Assembly (NCBI RefSeq): GCF_029846715.1
Contig: NZ_JARVWW010000007.1
Coordinates: 124,001 to 188,000 of the forward strand
DNA from: Bradyrhizobium nivariense
GTDB taxonomy: Bacteria > Pseudomonadota > Alphaproteobacteria > Rhizobiales > Xanthobacteraceae
Reading direction: 5' to 3'
DNA: 64,000 bases
In this document: piece by piece, positions 55,465 through 64,000 of the stretch
Layout of the letters: each line of letters starts with the position of its first letter
Numbering within the stretch: position 1 is the first letter of the stretch
Made by a program: the position numbers and the translations under genes
Notes under the pieces: generated by a model
What the model was told of the DNA's origin: nothing
The model's input: the letters and a program-made list of their open reading frames with translations, nothing else
Databases searched by the model: none

Positions 55465-56907
55465 CTAGGTGGCAGCGACGCGCTCCTTGTTCAGTTTGAG
55501 ATCGCGCAGGCCGAGCAGGCTCCGTGCCAGTTGTCGATGAAATAGCAGATAGCTGATCGCGATCGTCAAAACGTATGCGGTCGTGCCAAGCAGCCAAGCT
55601 GACTTCGGCGTGGCGGCCATCTCCATGACGCGATTTGCAGCAACGAGACCGAGCATCGTGGCGACCGTTGCGGGCGCAAGCGCCTTGAGCAGATCGAGCA
55701 CCGGCAGCTTGGTTTCCCAGCAGGTGATCAGCATCGTGGCGACGGACACGATGAGCGTCACCGCAAGATAGATCTTGATGATCCCGATGAGCCCAAATCT
55801 CAGGCCGATGACGAACGCCACGATGGTCGAGATGCTGTTTGCGGTCGACACCCAGAATTGCAGCTGAGCTTTGTCCCGCGACAGCAGCATGGCGCCGCTA
55901 TAGGCGGTGATCGACTGCGCTGCGCCGGCAATCGACATCAACCCGACCAGCGGAATGATGCCGGTCCACTTGGCCGGAAAGAACGCGGTGAAAAGATAGT
56001 CGGCGCCAAACGTGAGATAGAGCATGCCGGGAAAGACCACGGCGGCCGTCAGCGACAGCACGCCGCAAATGATCTCGTTGCGCTCCTGCAGCGATCCCTT
56101 TGCGGCCTGACGGCTGAGGGTCGCCATGAGGACGCCGCTGCCGGGCCAGGTGATCACCATCAGCGGAAGGATCATGATCTGGTAAGCCAGACCGTACAGA
56201 CCGACGGCTGCCGCGCCCACGGCACCGCCGATCAGGACGTTGCCAACCGCGCGACCGGCAAAGTTGAGCAGATTGCTCGCCAGCACCCAGCCGCCGAAGG
56301 TCAGGATCGAGCGCACGCGGCCCCATTGAAAGTTGAGCTGCACATCCTTTCTCGCCATGATGGCGAAGGCCGCGGCGCGAACGATCTGGACGACGACATA
56401 GTAGGCGACCAGTGCCCAGACGCCCCAACCCATGAAGGCGCCCAGAACGCATGTGAGCACCGACACGATGACGGCGATGATCTCGACGCTCGCCACGACC
56501 TGGTAGCGCAGGTGCCGTTCGAGGACGGCACGCGGGCCGAGGGCGGCAATGGAGAGCACCACCGAAATCGACAGCGTGGCCAGCACGCTTCCCAATCCCT
56601 CCATCTCGAGACCGGCGGAGAGAGGCGCGGAGATGACGGCCAGGATCACGGCACAGAGCAGGCCGATGGCGCAGATCAGCGTGATCGCGGCGCCCGCGTC
56701 GTCCCGATCGAGCGTCGGCCGCTGAACCATGGCGCTCGACATGCCCAGATCAGTCAGCAGCGCGATGAATCCGACGAACGGCAGTGAAAAGGTGACGAGA
56801 CCGAATTCGGCCGGTGCCGCGAAATACGTCATCATGACGGTCATCGCGAACTGCAGGCCGGATTTGAGAACGTTCATGCCAGACATCGACAGCAGATTTT
56901 TCAGCAT
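55465..56907 (-). CDS. Polysaccharide flippase (MOP superfamily, PST/Wzx type), copy 1
   Basis: A 480-residue protein with about fourteen helices. LLSMSGMNVLKSGLQFAMTV, FGLVTFSLPFVGFIALLTDL and SAMVQRPTLDRDD are typical of the PST flippase N-terminus, as is RAVGNVLIGGAVGAAAVGLY. It would flip undecaprenyl-linked oligosaccharides to the periplasmic side. The start at 56907 follows GGAG by 9 bases. It precedes the 248-aa gene by 149 bases on the same strand. Confidence 0.85.
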   Translation of the reverse strand: MLKNLLSMSGMNVLKSGLQFAMTVMMTYFAAPAEFGLVTFSLPFVGFIALLTDLGMSSAMVQRPTLDRDDAGAAITLICAIGLLCAVILAVISAPLSAGLEMEGLGSVLATLSISVVLSIAALGPRAVLERHLRYQVVASVEIIAVIVSVLTCVLGAFMGWGVWALVAYYVVVQIVRAAAFAIMARKDVQLNFQWGRVRSILTFGGWVLASNLLNFAGRAVGNVLIGGAVGAAAVGLYGLAYQIMILPLMVITWPGSGVLMATLSRQAAKGSLQERNEIICGVLSLTAAVVFPGMLYLTFGADYLFTAFFPAKWTGIIPLVGLMSIAGAAQSITAYSGAMLLSRDKAQLQFWVSTANSISTIVAFVIGLRFGLIGIIKIYLAVTLIVSVATMLITCWETKLPVLDLLKALAPATVATMLGLVAANRVMEMAATPKSAWLLGTTAYVLTIAISYLLFHRQLARSLLGLRDLKLNKERVAAT

Positions 56908-57087
56908 TACGTCGATCTCCGGGCGCCACGGGATGACACCCACTCAGGTTCCATACGGCCCAGCCCTGCACCCGCGCGTTTATCTCGCACATGCACAACT
57001 GGCAAGACAAGCAATCGGGCAGCAGGCATTGCCAAGTTATTGGGCAGGCCATTTTCATTCTGGGGAGCACGCGGCGTCACGCTATCG

Positions 57088-58500
57088 TTACACATCCGCT
57101 CGGGATGCGCCGGCAGCCTCGAGGAAGCGCCCCTTCCACACGAGAAGTGCGACGATGACGGTTGCGGCCACGATCTTCGCAACCAGCGCAATCGCAGACG
57201 CCGAGGGCACGGCCGAAAATGTGCCGATGAAGGCGGCGCCCGCGACGGATGCCGCGACCAGCCCCCATCGCGGCGTTGCGCCGAACCGCACCATTGGTCC
57301 GGCCGCGAGCGCGATGACGATCGCGGTTGCGACGATCGCACCGACCAGGACATAGGTCGGCGCTCCCGTGATCGCTTGCGTCGGCACCGCCACGGCCAGG
57401 ACGAACAGCAATTGGCACAGGGCGACGACGACGAGACGCGTGGCGGACTTCGCCAAATGGGGGACGATCGCGAGCGTGGATTGCAGATGGCAGTGCATGA
57501 AGTAGAAGCCCGCTGCGGCCGCCGAGGTCTGGAGAAAGCTTGCCAGAATGGGCGCCGGAACGAACAATTGTGCTGCGTCCGGCAGAAAGCCGATCAGGCC
57601 TCCGAGCATCACCAACGTGGCGCAGATGATGAAATCGAGCAGATGCGCGACGGCCGCGCGGGAGTCGTCGGCACTGCCGCGCTCATATTGATGGACAACT
57701 TCGGGATAGTTGACGGTGTGGATGGCCGCGACCAGCACTGCAAACGGCCGCTGCAGCAGGTCGATCGCCATCGAGAAGCCTGCGGTGACCGCGGGAGCGC
57801 TCGCACCCAGCGCTGAAACGACGACGAAGCGTATCGAGACCGGGACCGAGAGGTGGAGCACCGAGGCGCCGGCGGCGAGCATCCCGTAGCGGGCGAAGCC
57901 GCTCCAATCCTCCAGCAAGGCCGGACGCGTCACCTTCTGGACTGTTTGGGGATGCAGCAACTGGCCGGCGATCAGACTGCCGATTTGCGCGCCCAGCATG
58001 CCGAGCAGCGCCGCGTGCGCCGTGCCATTGAGCAACGCGCCGGCCGTCGCGCCGGCCACCATCAGCGTGGCTCTCAGAATGAGGAGAAACGCGGCTGCGC
58101 CAAGCCGGTGCGAGACGCGGACAACCATGAAGTGGAGATCCGTCGCGCCCTGGGCCACGGCAAGCGCAAGGCCGACCAAGCCTACGCTCGTGGCGATCGG
58201 AGTCGCGATCGAAACGGCGAGGCCCCCGATCACCAGAAGCGCGAGCGCGCAGGCAAGCGCGGCGCCGAACAGGGAGGATCTCAGTCGGGCCGCGTCGTCC
58301 TGCATGGCGGCAGCCAGAAAGCGCACGCCGGCCAATTGCAGCCACTCGAACATCAGCACGCTGAGCAGCTGACTGGAGGCGAGCGTGAGGGAGAAATTGG
58401 CGTAAGCGAGCGGCGAGAGGATACGGCCGAGCAGAAAGATGAGGATGATCGCCGCCGCACTCTGGTAGACGACACCGACAAGCGCGAACAGGCGGGTCAT
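57088..58500 (-). CDS. Flippase-like membrane protein, copy 2
   Basis: A 470-residue polytopic protein of the same broad MOP class: AAAIILIFLLGRILSPLAYA, LSVLMFEWLQLAGVRFLAAA, and FSMAIDLLQRPFAVLVAAIH. It is alanine-rich and quite different from copy 1, so it may move another lipid-linked sugar or a decoration precursor. It lies 180 bases upstream of copy 1 and 69 bases downstream of the GT4 gene; a single minus-strand transcript is plausible. Confidence 0.75.
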   Translation of the reverse strand: MTRLFALVGVVYQSAAAIILIFLLGRILSPLAYANFSLTLASSQLLSVLMFEWLQLAGVRFLAAAMQDDAARLRSSLFGAALACALALLVIGGLAVSIATPIATSVGLVGLALAVAQGATDLHFMVVRVSHRLGAAAFLLILRATLMVAGATAGALLNGTAHAALLGMLGAQIGSLIAGQLLHPQTVQKVTRPALLEDWSGFARYGMLAAGASVLHLSVPVSIRFVVVSALGASAPAVTAGFSMAIDLLQRPFAVLVAAIHTVNYPEVVHQYERGSADDSRAAVAHLLDFIICATLVMLGGLIGFLPDAAQLFVPAPILASFLQTSAAAAGFYFMHCHLQSTLAIVPHLAKSATRLVVVALCQLLFVLAVAVPTQAITGAPTYVLVGAIVATAIVIALAAGPMVRFGATPRWGLVAASVAGAAFIGTFSAVPSASAIALVAKIVAATVIVALLVWKGRFLEAAGASRADV

Positions 58501-58569
58501 GGGATGTTCAGGCTGCGGGCTGAAGCGCAGGATAGAACGGGCTCATTGCGCAAACCGGTCATCCCAGGG

Positions 58570-59769
58570 CTACTGCTTGTGCCGGCTCAGGAGCTCGAAG
58601 GCGTCGCGATATTCGGCGATGACGTCGGTGAAGGTCCGATGGTCGTTCTTCTCGTTGAGCTTGTCGACCATCGCCACCAGCTCCTCGGGATTCGACATGA
58701 TGCGCAGAATGCTGTCCGCGAGCGACTTCGGATCGGGCGCGGTCAGCCAGCCGACGGCACCGCTCTTCACGGCCTCGGGAATCCCGCCGAATTGCGTCCC
58801 GAGGAAAGGCTTTCGCGCCGCCTGGGCGTCGGCGACGACGAGCGGACCCGGCTCCTCCCAGATCGGCGGAATCACGACGACGTCGATCTGACGGTAGAAT
58901 GTCTCGGGCTCGACGAAGCCGAGAAATTCGATGCTCGCCTTCGGAGCCATGGCCCTGAGCTCGTGCTGTATCTCCGCGTCTGCGACGCCCGCGATGACAA
59001 GGCGCACGCGGTCATGGGGAAGATAGGCGAACGCCTTGACCAGATTGTAGATGCCTTTTTCTTCGGTCAGACGCCCGATGAATCCGAGGGTCAGGACGGG
59101 CCCCGCGGAATGCTTCGAAGGCGCGGAGACCGGCATCGTCGATGCATGGGAGATGACCTTGCGCAGCTGCGTATCGGCGAACAGCCCCGTTTCCAAATGG
59201 ATGTCGAGGATGCGCTGGCTCACGCCGACGACGCCGCGCAGATATCTGGTTGCGCTTCGGCGGTTGATGGTCAGCAGCCTGCAGCTCATGCAGCTATGCT
59301 CGCAGGCTTTCCCCTTCGAGAAGCGCGAGCACCGCGGGCAGGTTAGGTAGTAGTCGTGCAACGTGTGGAGCACCGGCACATTGAGCTCGGCCGCCGTCTT
59401 CCATACCGCCGTGGTGAGGCCCGAGAGGTTGTTCGAGTGCAGCACGTCGGGCTTGAATGCCTTGATTCTGCCGGCCACAAGTTCGGCGCTTTGACGCCAG
59501 TCCTCCGTCGCGTGCCACAATCCGCGCGCAGGCGCGCTTCGCTGTCCGGTGAAGGGCCGGTAGATGTTCTGGACCGGCGCCGAGTACACGTCGATGCCGT
59601 TGCTCGTCTCCATCGCCTGTTCAGGCAGCGAGGCGGCGCGAACGACTTCGACGGCATGGCCACTCTTCACAAGGCCTTCGGCAATGCGACGCACGAATAT
59701 CTCGGCCCCGCCGACCACCTTCGGTGCGCCCGGTGTCGGGTACAGTGACGATGTGATCAATATCCTCAT
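58570..59769 (-). CDS. GT4-family glycosyltransferase with a cysteine cluster, copy 1
   Basis: A 399-residue GT-B enzyme. The N-terminal domain holds MRILITSSLYPTPGAPKVVG; the C-terminal domain has LTLGFIGRLTEEKGIYNLVK and EEPGPLVVADAQAARKPF, with the E-x7-E sugar-nucleotide motif region. A segment with five cysteines (TCPRCSRFSKGKACEHSCMS then CRLL) after LHDYYLTC may bind zinc. It resembles its downstream neighbour at 59821. Start 59769 chosen; 59787 is possible. Confidence 0.85.
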   Translation of the reverse strand: MRILITSSLYPTPGAPKVVGGAEIFVRRIAEGLVKSGHAVEVVRAASLPEQAMETSNGIDVYSAPVQNIYRPFTGQRSAPARGLWHATEDWRQSAELVAGRIKAFKPDVLHSNNLSGLTTAVWKTAAELNVPVLHTLHDYYLTCPRCSRFSKGKACEHSCMSCRLLTINRRSATRYLRGVVGVSQRILDIHLETGLFADTQLRKVISHASTMPVSAPSKHSAGPVLTLGFIGRLTEEKGIYNLVKAFAYLPHDRVRLVIAGVADAEIQHELRAMAPKASIEFLGFVEPETFYRQIDVVVIPPIWEEPGPLVVADAQAARKPFLGTQFGGIPEAVKSGAVGWLTAPDPKSLADSILRIMSNPEELVAMVDKLNEKNDHRTFTDVIAEYRDAFELLSRHKQ

Positions 59770-59820
59770 GGGAAAGATCTCATCCAATAATCGTCTGTGA
59801 ACGAACCCCGAGAGCCCTTC

Positions 59821-61023
59821 TCATCTTTCTCCATCGGTGTTCGTGCTGCCTTCTAAATAGACGTCGAGATATTGTCCGGTGACAGCTTCCGGTGTGAAGC
59901 TGGCTGCAAAGTCAGGCCGAGGCGGAAAAGTCTGCTTCCATTTTGGCGCTTCGCTGATGGCCTGCTTCATCAGTTCAGCGAGTTTGTGGAAGTCACTTGG
60001 CTCGTACGAGCCGAGTGTCGCCGAGAAATGAGAGATTTCTGGTATTCCGCCGGCCGTAGAGCAAATGGTCGCACGTCCGGCATTGATGCTTTCTATCAGT
60101 GTACGCGGCAATGGCTCCGGCCAAACTGAGCTAATGAGGCAAACATCCACGGCGGAGTAAAATTCCGCGGACTTTACGAAGCCAAGCCATTTGATTCTCG
60201 GATTATCATACTGTCCCTTCAGCTCTCTCACATAAGCATCAAGGCCCTTTCCGGCGATTTTGAGTTGCCAACCCGAATCGGGGAGCAGGGAGACGGCTTT
60301 AAGGACGACATCGATGCCCTTTTCGGGCTCAATCCGGCCGATAAAGCCGAAAGTCAGGTCGGCGTCCGGAGACGGCGGGGCAAGTCCCGCGCTGACGTCC
60401 GCGATGTTGTAGATCACCTTGTGAGGTACGCCCGAGAAGAAGCCGGGTTTCAGGTGCCGCTCCTGCACGTACTGGCTGTTGGAGACCACCGCATCAACCA
60501 TGCGCGAGGCGTAGAGATATGGCACGGTCATCGTCTTGCATGCCAGGCAGCGCTCCTTGCACGTGTCGCCCTTGCTGAACAGCGTCGACCGTTTGCAGAT
60601 GAGCGAGTAGTCGCGCAGCGTATGGACGACGCGGATATTGCGGCGCTTGGCCTCCGCCCACAGCGACACGGAGAATCCGGTCAGATTGTTGGTGTGGACG
60701 ACATCCGGCTTCTCGGTGTCGAGAATCGCGCCAAAGCGCTTGGCTGCACGCCTATTCCAGGTATCCCGCAGGTGCCATCGCAGTCGGTCGAGCCGCGGCG
60801 GCTTCCGCGTCTGTCCAAACGGCCAGTATGTATTGTCGATCTGCACCCGGTAGGTGCGGATGCCGTTGCGATCCCCGACAGAGACGTCGCCCGCCTTCTG
60901 CAGGCAGACGACGGCGACCTGGTGGCCGTTGCGCATGAAGGCTTCTGCGAGCAGCGATACCGATACCTCGGCTCCACCCATGATGTCGGGAGGATAGAGG
61001 GTGTTCACGATAAGTATCTTCAA
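59821..61023 (-). CDS. GT4-family glycosyltransferase with a cysteine cluster, copy 2
   Basis: A 400-residue GT-B enzyme, a paralogue of the previous one: NTLYPPDIMGGAEVSVSLLA, FGFIGRIEPEKGIDVVLKAV, EPLPRTLIESINAGRATICS. It has a matching cysteine segment (ICKRSTLFSKGDTCKERCLA then CKT). I place the start at a TTG (61023) with AGAGG 6-10 bases upstream; this gives a length near that of copy 1, and a longer frame from 61098 is less likely. It probably adds one sugar of the repeat unit. Confidence 0.83.
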   Translation of the reverse strand: MKILIVNTLYPPDIMGGAEVSVSLLAEAFMRNGHQVAVVCLQKAGDVSVGDRNGIRTYRVQIDNTYWPFGQTRKPPRLDRLRWHLRDTWNRRAAKRFGAILDTEKPDVVHTNNLTGFSVSLWAEAKRRNIRVVHTLRDYSLICKRSTLFSKGDTCKERCLACKTMTVPYLYASRMVDAVVSNSQYVQERHLKPGFFSGVPHKVIYNIADVSAGLAPPSPDADLTFGFIGRIEPEKGIDVVLKAVSLLPDSGWQLKIAGKGLDAYVRELKGQYDNPRIKWLGFVKSAEFYSAVDVCLISSVWPEPLPRTLIESINAGRATICSTAGGIPEISHFSATLGSYEPSDFHKLAELMKQAISEAPKWKQTFPPRPDFAASFTPEAVTGQYLDVYLEGSTNTDGER

Positions 61024-61181
61024 CGATCGCCTCTTGCGTTGATCGTAGACGGGGAGCGCACCTCGCTTGCCACGCAATAGCTGGCTCTGCAATCGCATTC
61101 GAGCCCAAAACGGCGTGAACGATCACGTCGGAATGAGGCCGAAATAGTCACACGATATTCAAGAAGCGGGCCATGACATCC

Positions 61182-61215
61182 TGCCCGGACCTTCGCGCGT
61201 GGCGAGATCCGGGCA
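61182..61215. terminator. Stem-loop after the Wza-type gene
   Basis: TGCCCGGA (61182-61189) pairs with TCCGGGCA (61208-61215) around 18 bases, 24 bases past the stop of the export lipoprotein gene on the minus strand. The downstream GT4 gene starts beyond it, so the two are probably separate units. Confidence 0.55.
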
Positions 61216-61238
61216 AGAGAGAGGCTCGAGCGTGGCCG

Positions 61239-62462
61239 TTACTTGGAGTTGACCACGACGCTGGAGACGTTCGACGCGTTCGTCGAAGCTGCGTCCAGCG
61301 GGGCCATGACCTTGATGAATTCGGTCGATGGCGATTCAGCGACCGAGATTACGTCGTGATCGCGCATCCTGAACGTATCAGCCTGGAACCAGCCGTCCGG
61401 CTTGCTCATGTCGAACTTGTAGACGGCCGGGACGGTCTTGGTCGGGAACTGCGACACGTCGACACCGATCTGCTGGAGTAGCGGCTTCGGCTCGAAACGA
61501 TAGACGTAGATCGACTTCGAGTCTGCGCGATTGCCGTCGAGACCGCCGGCCTTCGCGAGCGCCTCTGCGAGCGACATGTTGTCGTTCTCGAACGTGAAGC
61601 GGCGGTTGTTGGTGCCGCCGATCGAACCCGGCGACGGCGTCGAGCCGAACGCCATGTACACCCTGGGAATACGGGTGAGGAAGACGACGTCGCCAGGAGC
61701 CAGCAGCACGTCCTCGCTGGGATGATGCACGACCGATGACATCGACTCGTTATAGGTGCGGCCCTCGCGCTTGATCGTGATCGTGCTCTCGTAGGAGGGG
61801 TATTTCGGGCCGCCGGCGCGCGCGATCGCGCCCATCAGGCGGATGCCGCCCGGGTCGACCGGAAAGCGCTGCGGCGAGTTGACTTCGCCGAGCACGCTGA
61901 TCTGGTTGCCGCGCTGCTCGGCCACGCTCACGACGGCCTGCGGGTCGATGGCGCGGTCCTTGAGACGCTCGCGGATGATGTTCGAAACCGCGCGCGGCGT
62001 CAGTCCGGCGACCTTGACCGACCCGGCGTAGGGAATGTTGATGTTGCCGGACTGGTCGACCTGCTGCCGCGGAATCTCGACGAAGTTGCCCGGCCTCACG
62101 CCCGCTTCGCGCGGAATGAACAGGCCGCCTGCCTGCGCCTCGTAGACGGTCACGGTGACGATGTCGCCGATGCCGATCGTGACGTCGCGATAATTGCCGC
62201 CGGGGAGGCGGGAGAACACCATTCCGGAGGAGTCCGTGAACGCGTTGGTCGCCTGAAGGATCGCCGGATTGACCGGCATCAGCGCATAAGCGAGTGGCGC
62301 GGTCGGTTCGGTGACGAGCGCAGCATTCGTCTGCGTGGCAACGGCATCCGGAGAATCCAGCGGAATGAAGCCCGCGCAACCCGCCAGCGACATGCTGATC
62401 GCAGCGACAGCCAGGATTCGGCTAATCCCGAAATCAAAATTCAAACGTTCGGTTTTAGCCAC
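61239..62462 (-). CDS. Polysaccharide export outer-membrane lipoprotein (Wza/ExoF type)
   Basis: A 407-residue protein with a lipobox, SLAGC at Cys29. Poly_export domain: DVTIGIGDIVTVTVYEAQAG, then SLBB domains (QISVLGEVNSPQRFPVDPGG, GGTNNRRFTFENDNMSLAEA). The C-terminus lacks an obvious amphipathic barrel-forming helix. It would form the export channel across the outer membrane with the Wzc-type protein at 33.2-35.5 kb. Single gene. Confidence 0.9.
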   Translation of the reverse strand: MAKTERLNFDFGISRILAVAAISMSLAGCAGFIPLDSPDAVATQTNAALVTEPTAPLAYALMPVNPAILQATNAFTDSSGMVFSRLPGGNYRDVTIGIGDIVTVTVYEAQAGGLFIPREAGVRPGNFVEIPRQQVDQSGNINIPYAGSVKVAGLTPRAVSNIIRERLKDRAIDPQAVVSVAEQRGNQISVLGEVNSPQRFPVDPGGIRLMGAIARAGGPKYPSYESTITIKREGRTYNESMSSVVHHPSEDVLLAPGDVVFLTRIPRVYMAFGSTPSPGSIGGTNNRRFTFENDNMSLAEALAKAGGLDGNRADSKSIYVYRFEPKPLLQQIGVDVSQFPTKTVPAVYKFDMSKPDGWFQADTFRMRDHDVISVAESPSTEFIKVMAPLDAASTNASNVSSVVVNSK

Positions 62463-62999
62463 CGCTATCCCTCATACTCACCTAAAATCGGAATCACCGT
62501 ACAAATCCCGTGCTGCGGAGTCACTGCTGCGTCTTCGACTTTATGGTAAAGCACTTATGGCTGTGACCTTATTGCAACTTGTGAACCTGGATACACGTGC
62601 AAACCGCTGTTCAAAATTTGTGCTGAGCGTCCTCTTTAATAAGCAGTTCGCAAGCTGGACATACACGTGTCAGATCGATGTCACGATTGAGGCCGCGGTC
62701 GAACTTGTGAGCAGCGCGCGGCGAGGGACCTGGACATGCGGCGGCGTCGTCGCCGGATGACATCGCCATAAACTTCAAGTGTTGGACCCGGGCTTGAGTT
62801 ACTCTGCGTTGTGTTTTCGCTGCGGTGGGGAGGACGTTTCGAGCGGAGGTCACGCCGGTTGATCGGAGCGATATTTCTGCGACGGGATTCCACCTCCGTT
62901 AACGCTTAGATTTGGAAGCTGGCGTCACGCTGGCGTCCGTAAGGTCTTCCTAATCCTGATCCGGCTAGTGGTCGGTCAACCAAAGGGAAGGCGAAGACC
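62463..62999. other. Intergenic region upstream of the export lipoprotein gene
   Basis: About 540 bases with one doubtful short frame (62611-62769, minus strand). The word ATACACGTG occurs twice (near 62590 and 62659), an E-box-like CACGTG pair about 69 bases apart, which could be regulator sites. No other feature recognised. Confidence 0.35.
62611..62769 (-). CDS. Doubtful small protein, 52 aa
   Basis: Frame MAMSSGDDAAACPGPSPRAA with a C-terminal HKFDRGLNRDIDLTRVCPAC stretch and a CPACE motif. Codons look real in places, but there is no convincing ribosome site and no known relatives. It may be chance. Confidence 0.25.
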   Translation of the reverse strand: MAMSSGDDAAACPGPSPRAAHKFDRGLNRDIDLTRVCPACELLIKEDAQHKF

Positions 63000-63143
63000 A
63001 TGTTGCACACCGGATCACTGCTGTTCGCGGCCGGCTTTCTTACCTGCGCGATGGCCGTCATGTTTGCAGTCGCGTGGTCATTCTCGGACAACCGCGTGAC
63101 CGACGGCGACTTCACGCAGGACGATGCCCGCCGGATGGCTTGA
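63000..63143 (+). CDS. Small single-pass membrane protein, 47 aa
   Basis: Starts at 63000 with an excellent ribosome site (AAGGGAAGGCG) upstream. The sequence is MLHTGSLLFAAGFLTCAMAV, then MFAVAWSFSDNRVTDGDFTQ, ending DDARRMA. One transmembrane helix (residues 5-28) and an acidic C-terminus. Third codon positions are GC-rich, so it is likely real. Function unknown; it stands alone between the export lipoprotein gene and a convergent GT4 gene. Confidence 0.6.
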   Translation: MLHTGSLLFAAGFLTCAMAVMFAVAWSFSDNRVTDGDFTQDDARRMA

Positions 63144-63154
63144 TTGGCAGGTCG

Positions 63155-64000
63155 CTAGGATCGCAGATTGTTCGGGAAGTCGGACCGCAGCTCCGCCTGC
63201 TGCCCGGATTCGCTTGTCCGCATGTGCAGGACGTCGGCATAGACCTGACTTAGGGTGCGGTGGGTCTGCTCGATGTCGTAGAGGCGGGTGAAGCGCTCGT
63301 ATCCGGCCCGGCCGACCGCAGCCAGATCCAGCCGGGTCGCGCGCTGAAAACCTTCCATCAGCTTTTCGGCCGAGACCTCGTCGCACAGCACGCCCGTCGC
63401 ACCGTCTTCGACGATCTCCGGCAGGGCGCCGATGCGGAATGCGATGATCGGCTTGGCCGCCCGCATCGCCTCGATGGCGACCAGGCCAAACGCCTCCCAG
63501 CGTGACGGAATCGCGATCATGTCGGCCTGGTCGAGCTCGGCCTCGATCTGGTTGCGGTTCATCCAGCCCAGCAGCGAAACGTTGGCAGGCAAGTCGCTTC
63601 TGCGGAATTTGCTGACGACCGAAGCGCCGATGATGCGAACGTCGAGCATATTTCCAAGCGCGCGGGCCGCCTCAATGAGGAGATCGTACCCCTTTTGGCG
63701 GTCGAGGCGTCCGATGAAGAGGACCTTGATCTTGTCCGACCGCCACGGCGCGGCGCGCTGGTCGAGCACGGGTCGCTGTTTGGAAATCCCGTTGTGCACA
63801 AGAACCAGGCGATTCGCCGCGATTCCGACCTGCATGGCATCCGCCCGCTCGCTTTCCGAGATGCAGACGATGCGATGGGTGAGCTTCGACAGCACGAGCT
63901 CGGTGAACTTCGTGACCTCGCGGCTGAGGCGGCCGGTCTCGCGGCCGAAGGCCCATCCGTGCGGGCAATAGACGATGCGCGAACGCCGATAGGCCAGCCA
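63155..64000 (-). CDS. GT4-family glycosyltransferase, C-terminal part (cut by window edge)
   Basis: The last 282 codons of a GT-B glycosyltransferase. The visible part begins in the N-terminal domain (RSRIVYCPHGWAFGRET, LSKLTHRIVCISESER) and covers the whole C-terminal domain: KVLFIGRLDRQKGYDLLIEA, WMNRNQIEAELDQADMIAIP and the E-x7-E motif region SRWEAFGLVAIEAMRAAKPI. The start is beyond the right edge. It is convergent with the 47-aa gene. Confidence 0.9.
   Translation of the reverse strand, partial: WLAYRRSRIVYCPHGWAFGRETGRLSREVTKFTELVLSKLTHRIVCISESERADAMQVGIAANRLVLVHNGISKQRPVLDQRAAPWRSDKIKVLFIGRLDRQKGYDLLIEAARALGNMLDVRIIGASVVSKFRRSDLPANVSLLGWMNRNQIEAELDQADMIAIPSRWEAFGLVAIEAMRAAKPIIAFRIGALPEIVEDGATGVLCDEVSAEKLMEGFQRATRLDLAAVGRAGYERFTRLYDIEQTHRTLSQVYADVLHMRTSESGQQAELRSDFPNNLRS

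Overview
The window reads as chromosome of a Bradyrhizobium-type alphaproteobacterium (order Hyphomicrobiales, old Rhizobiales). The basis is high GC with strongly GC-rich third codon positions, rhizobial-type palindromic intergenic repeats (9830-9936 and 22005-22041), and a gene set typical of that group: tricarballylate and protocatechuate use, many EPS acyltransferases, a BTLCP peptidase and a DUF3551 protein. The assignment is inference; no rRNA or other marker gene is present.

Left part (1-25.2 kb), metabolism and regulation. A GntR regulator, cut by the window edge, faces tcuA-tcuB (tricarballylate oxidation). A minus-strand operon encodes a fused MFS/PlsC/acyl-ACP-ligase (LplT-Aas type) and a small lipase. 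Next come a TetR gene with two operator-like palindromes, a diguanylate cyclase and pncB. An outer-membrane protein gene at 11.3-12.1 kb has decayed and is joined to the tail of a different gene. Aromatic catabolism follows: a LysR regulator facing pcaH-pcaG, a NYN-domain protein, then a PobR-like AraC regulator facing pobA. A FecR-domain protein and a CHASE2 adenylate/guanylate cyclase form a pair. The stretch from 20.6 to 25.2 kb holds small genes (GrlR-like, VanZ-like, DUF3551, a tiny DNA-binding-like protein, several hypotheticals) and gene-poor DNA.

Right part (25.2-64 kb), a large extracellular/surface polysaccharide locus. dTDP-rhamnose synthesis is split into two divergent pairs, rmlAB and rmlCD. 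A WcaJ/ExoY-type initiating transferase (30.9 kb) faces a Wzc-type BY-kinase co-polymerase, which is followed by an overlapping membrane-anchored protein. Around them lie two related small secreted proteins, a BTLCP cysteine peptidase and an O-antigen ligase/polymerase-type protein. Then come five membrane O-acyltransferases with a second polymerase-like protein, and a 1536-residue predicted type I-secreted glycosidase with five 160-161-residue super-repeats. The rest is a GT2, a periplasmic or secreted glycosidase, two flippase-type proteins, three GT4 glycosyltransferases, an uncharacterised 248-residue protein and a Wza-type outer-membrane lipoprotein.

Together the right half can plausibly make a nucleotide sugar, prime undecaprenyl phosphate, add and acylate sugars, flip, polymerise and export a rhamnose-containing polymer, and trim it with glycosidases. 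The least explained parts are the repeat glycosidase, the pair of small secreted paralogues flanking the BTLCP peptidase, and the protein overlapping the Wzc gene.

No rRNA or tRNA genes, CRISPR arrays or insertion sequences were recognised.
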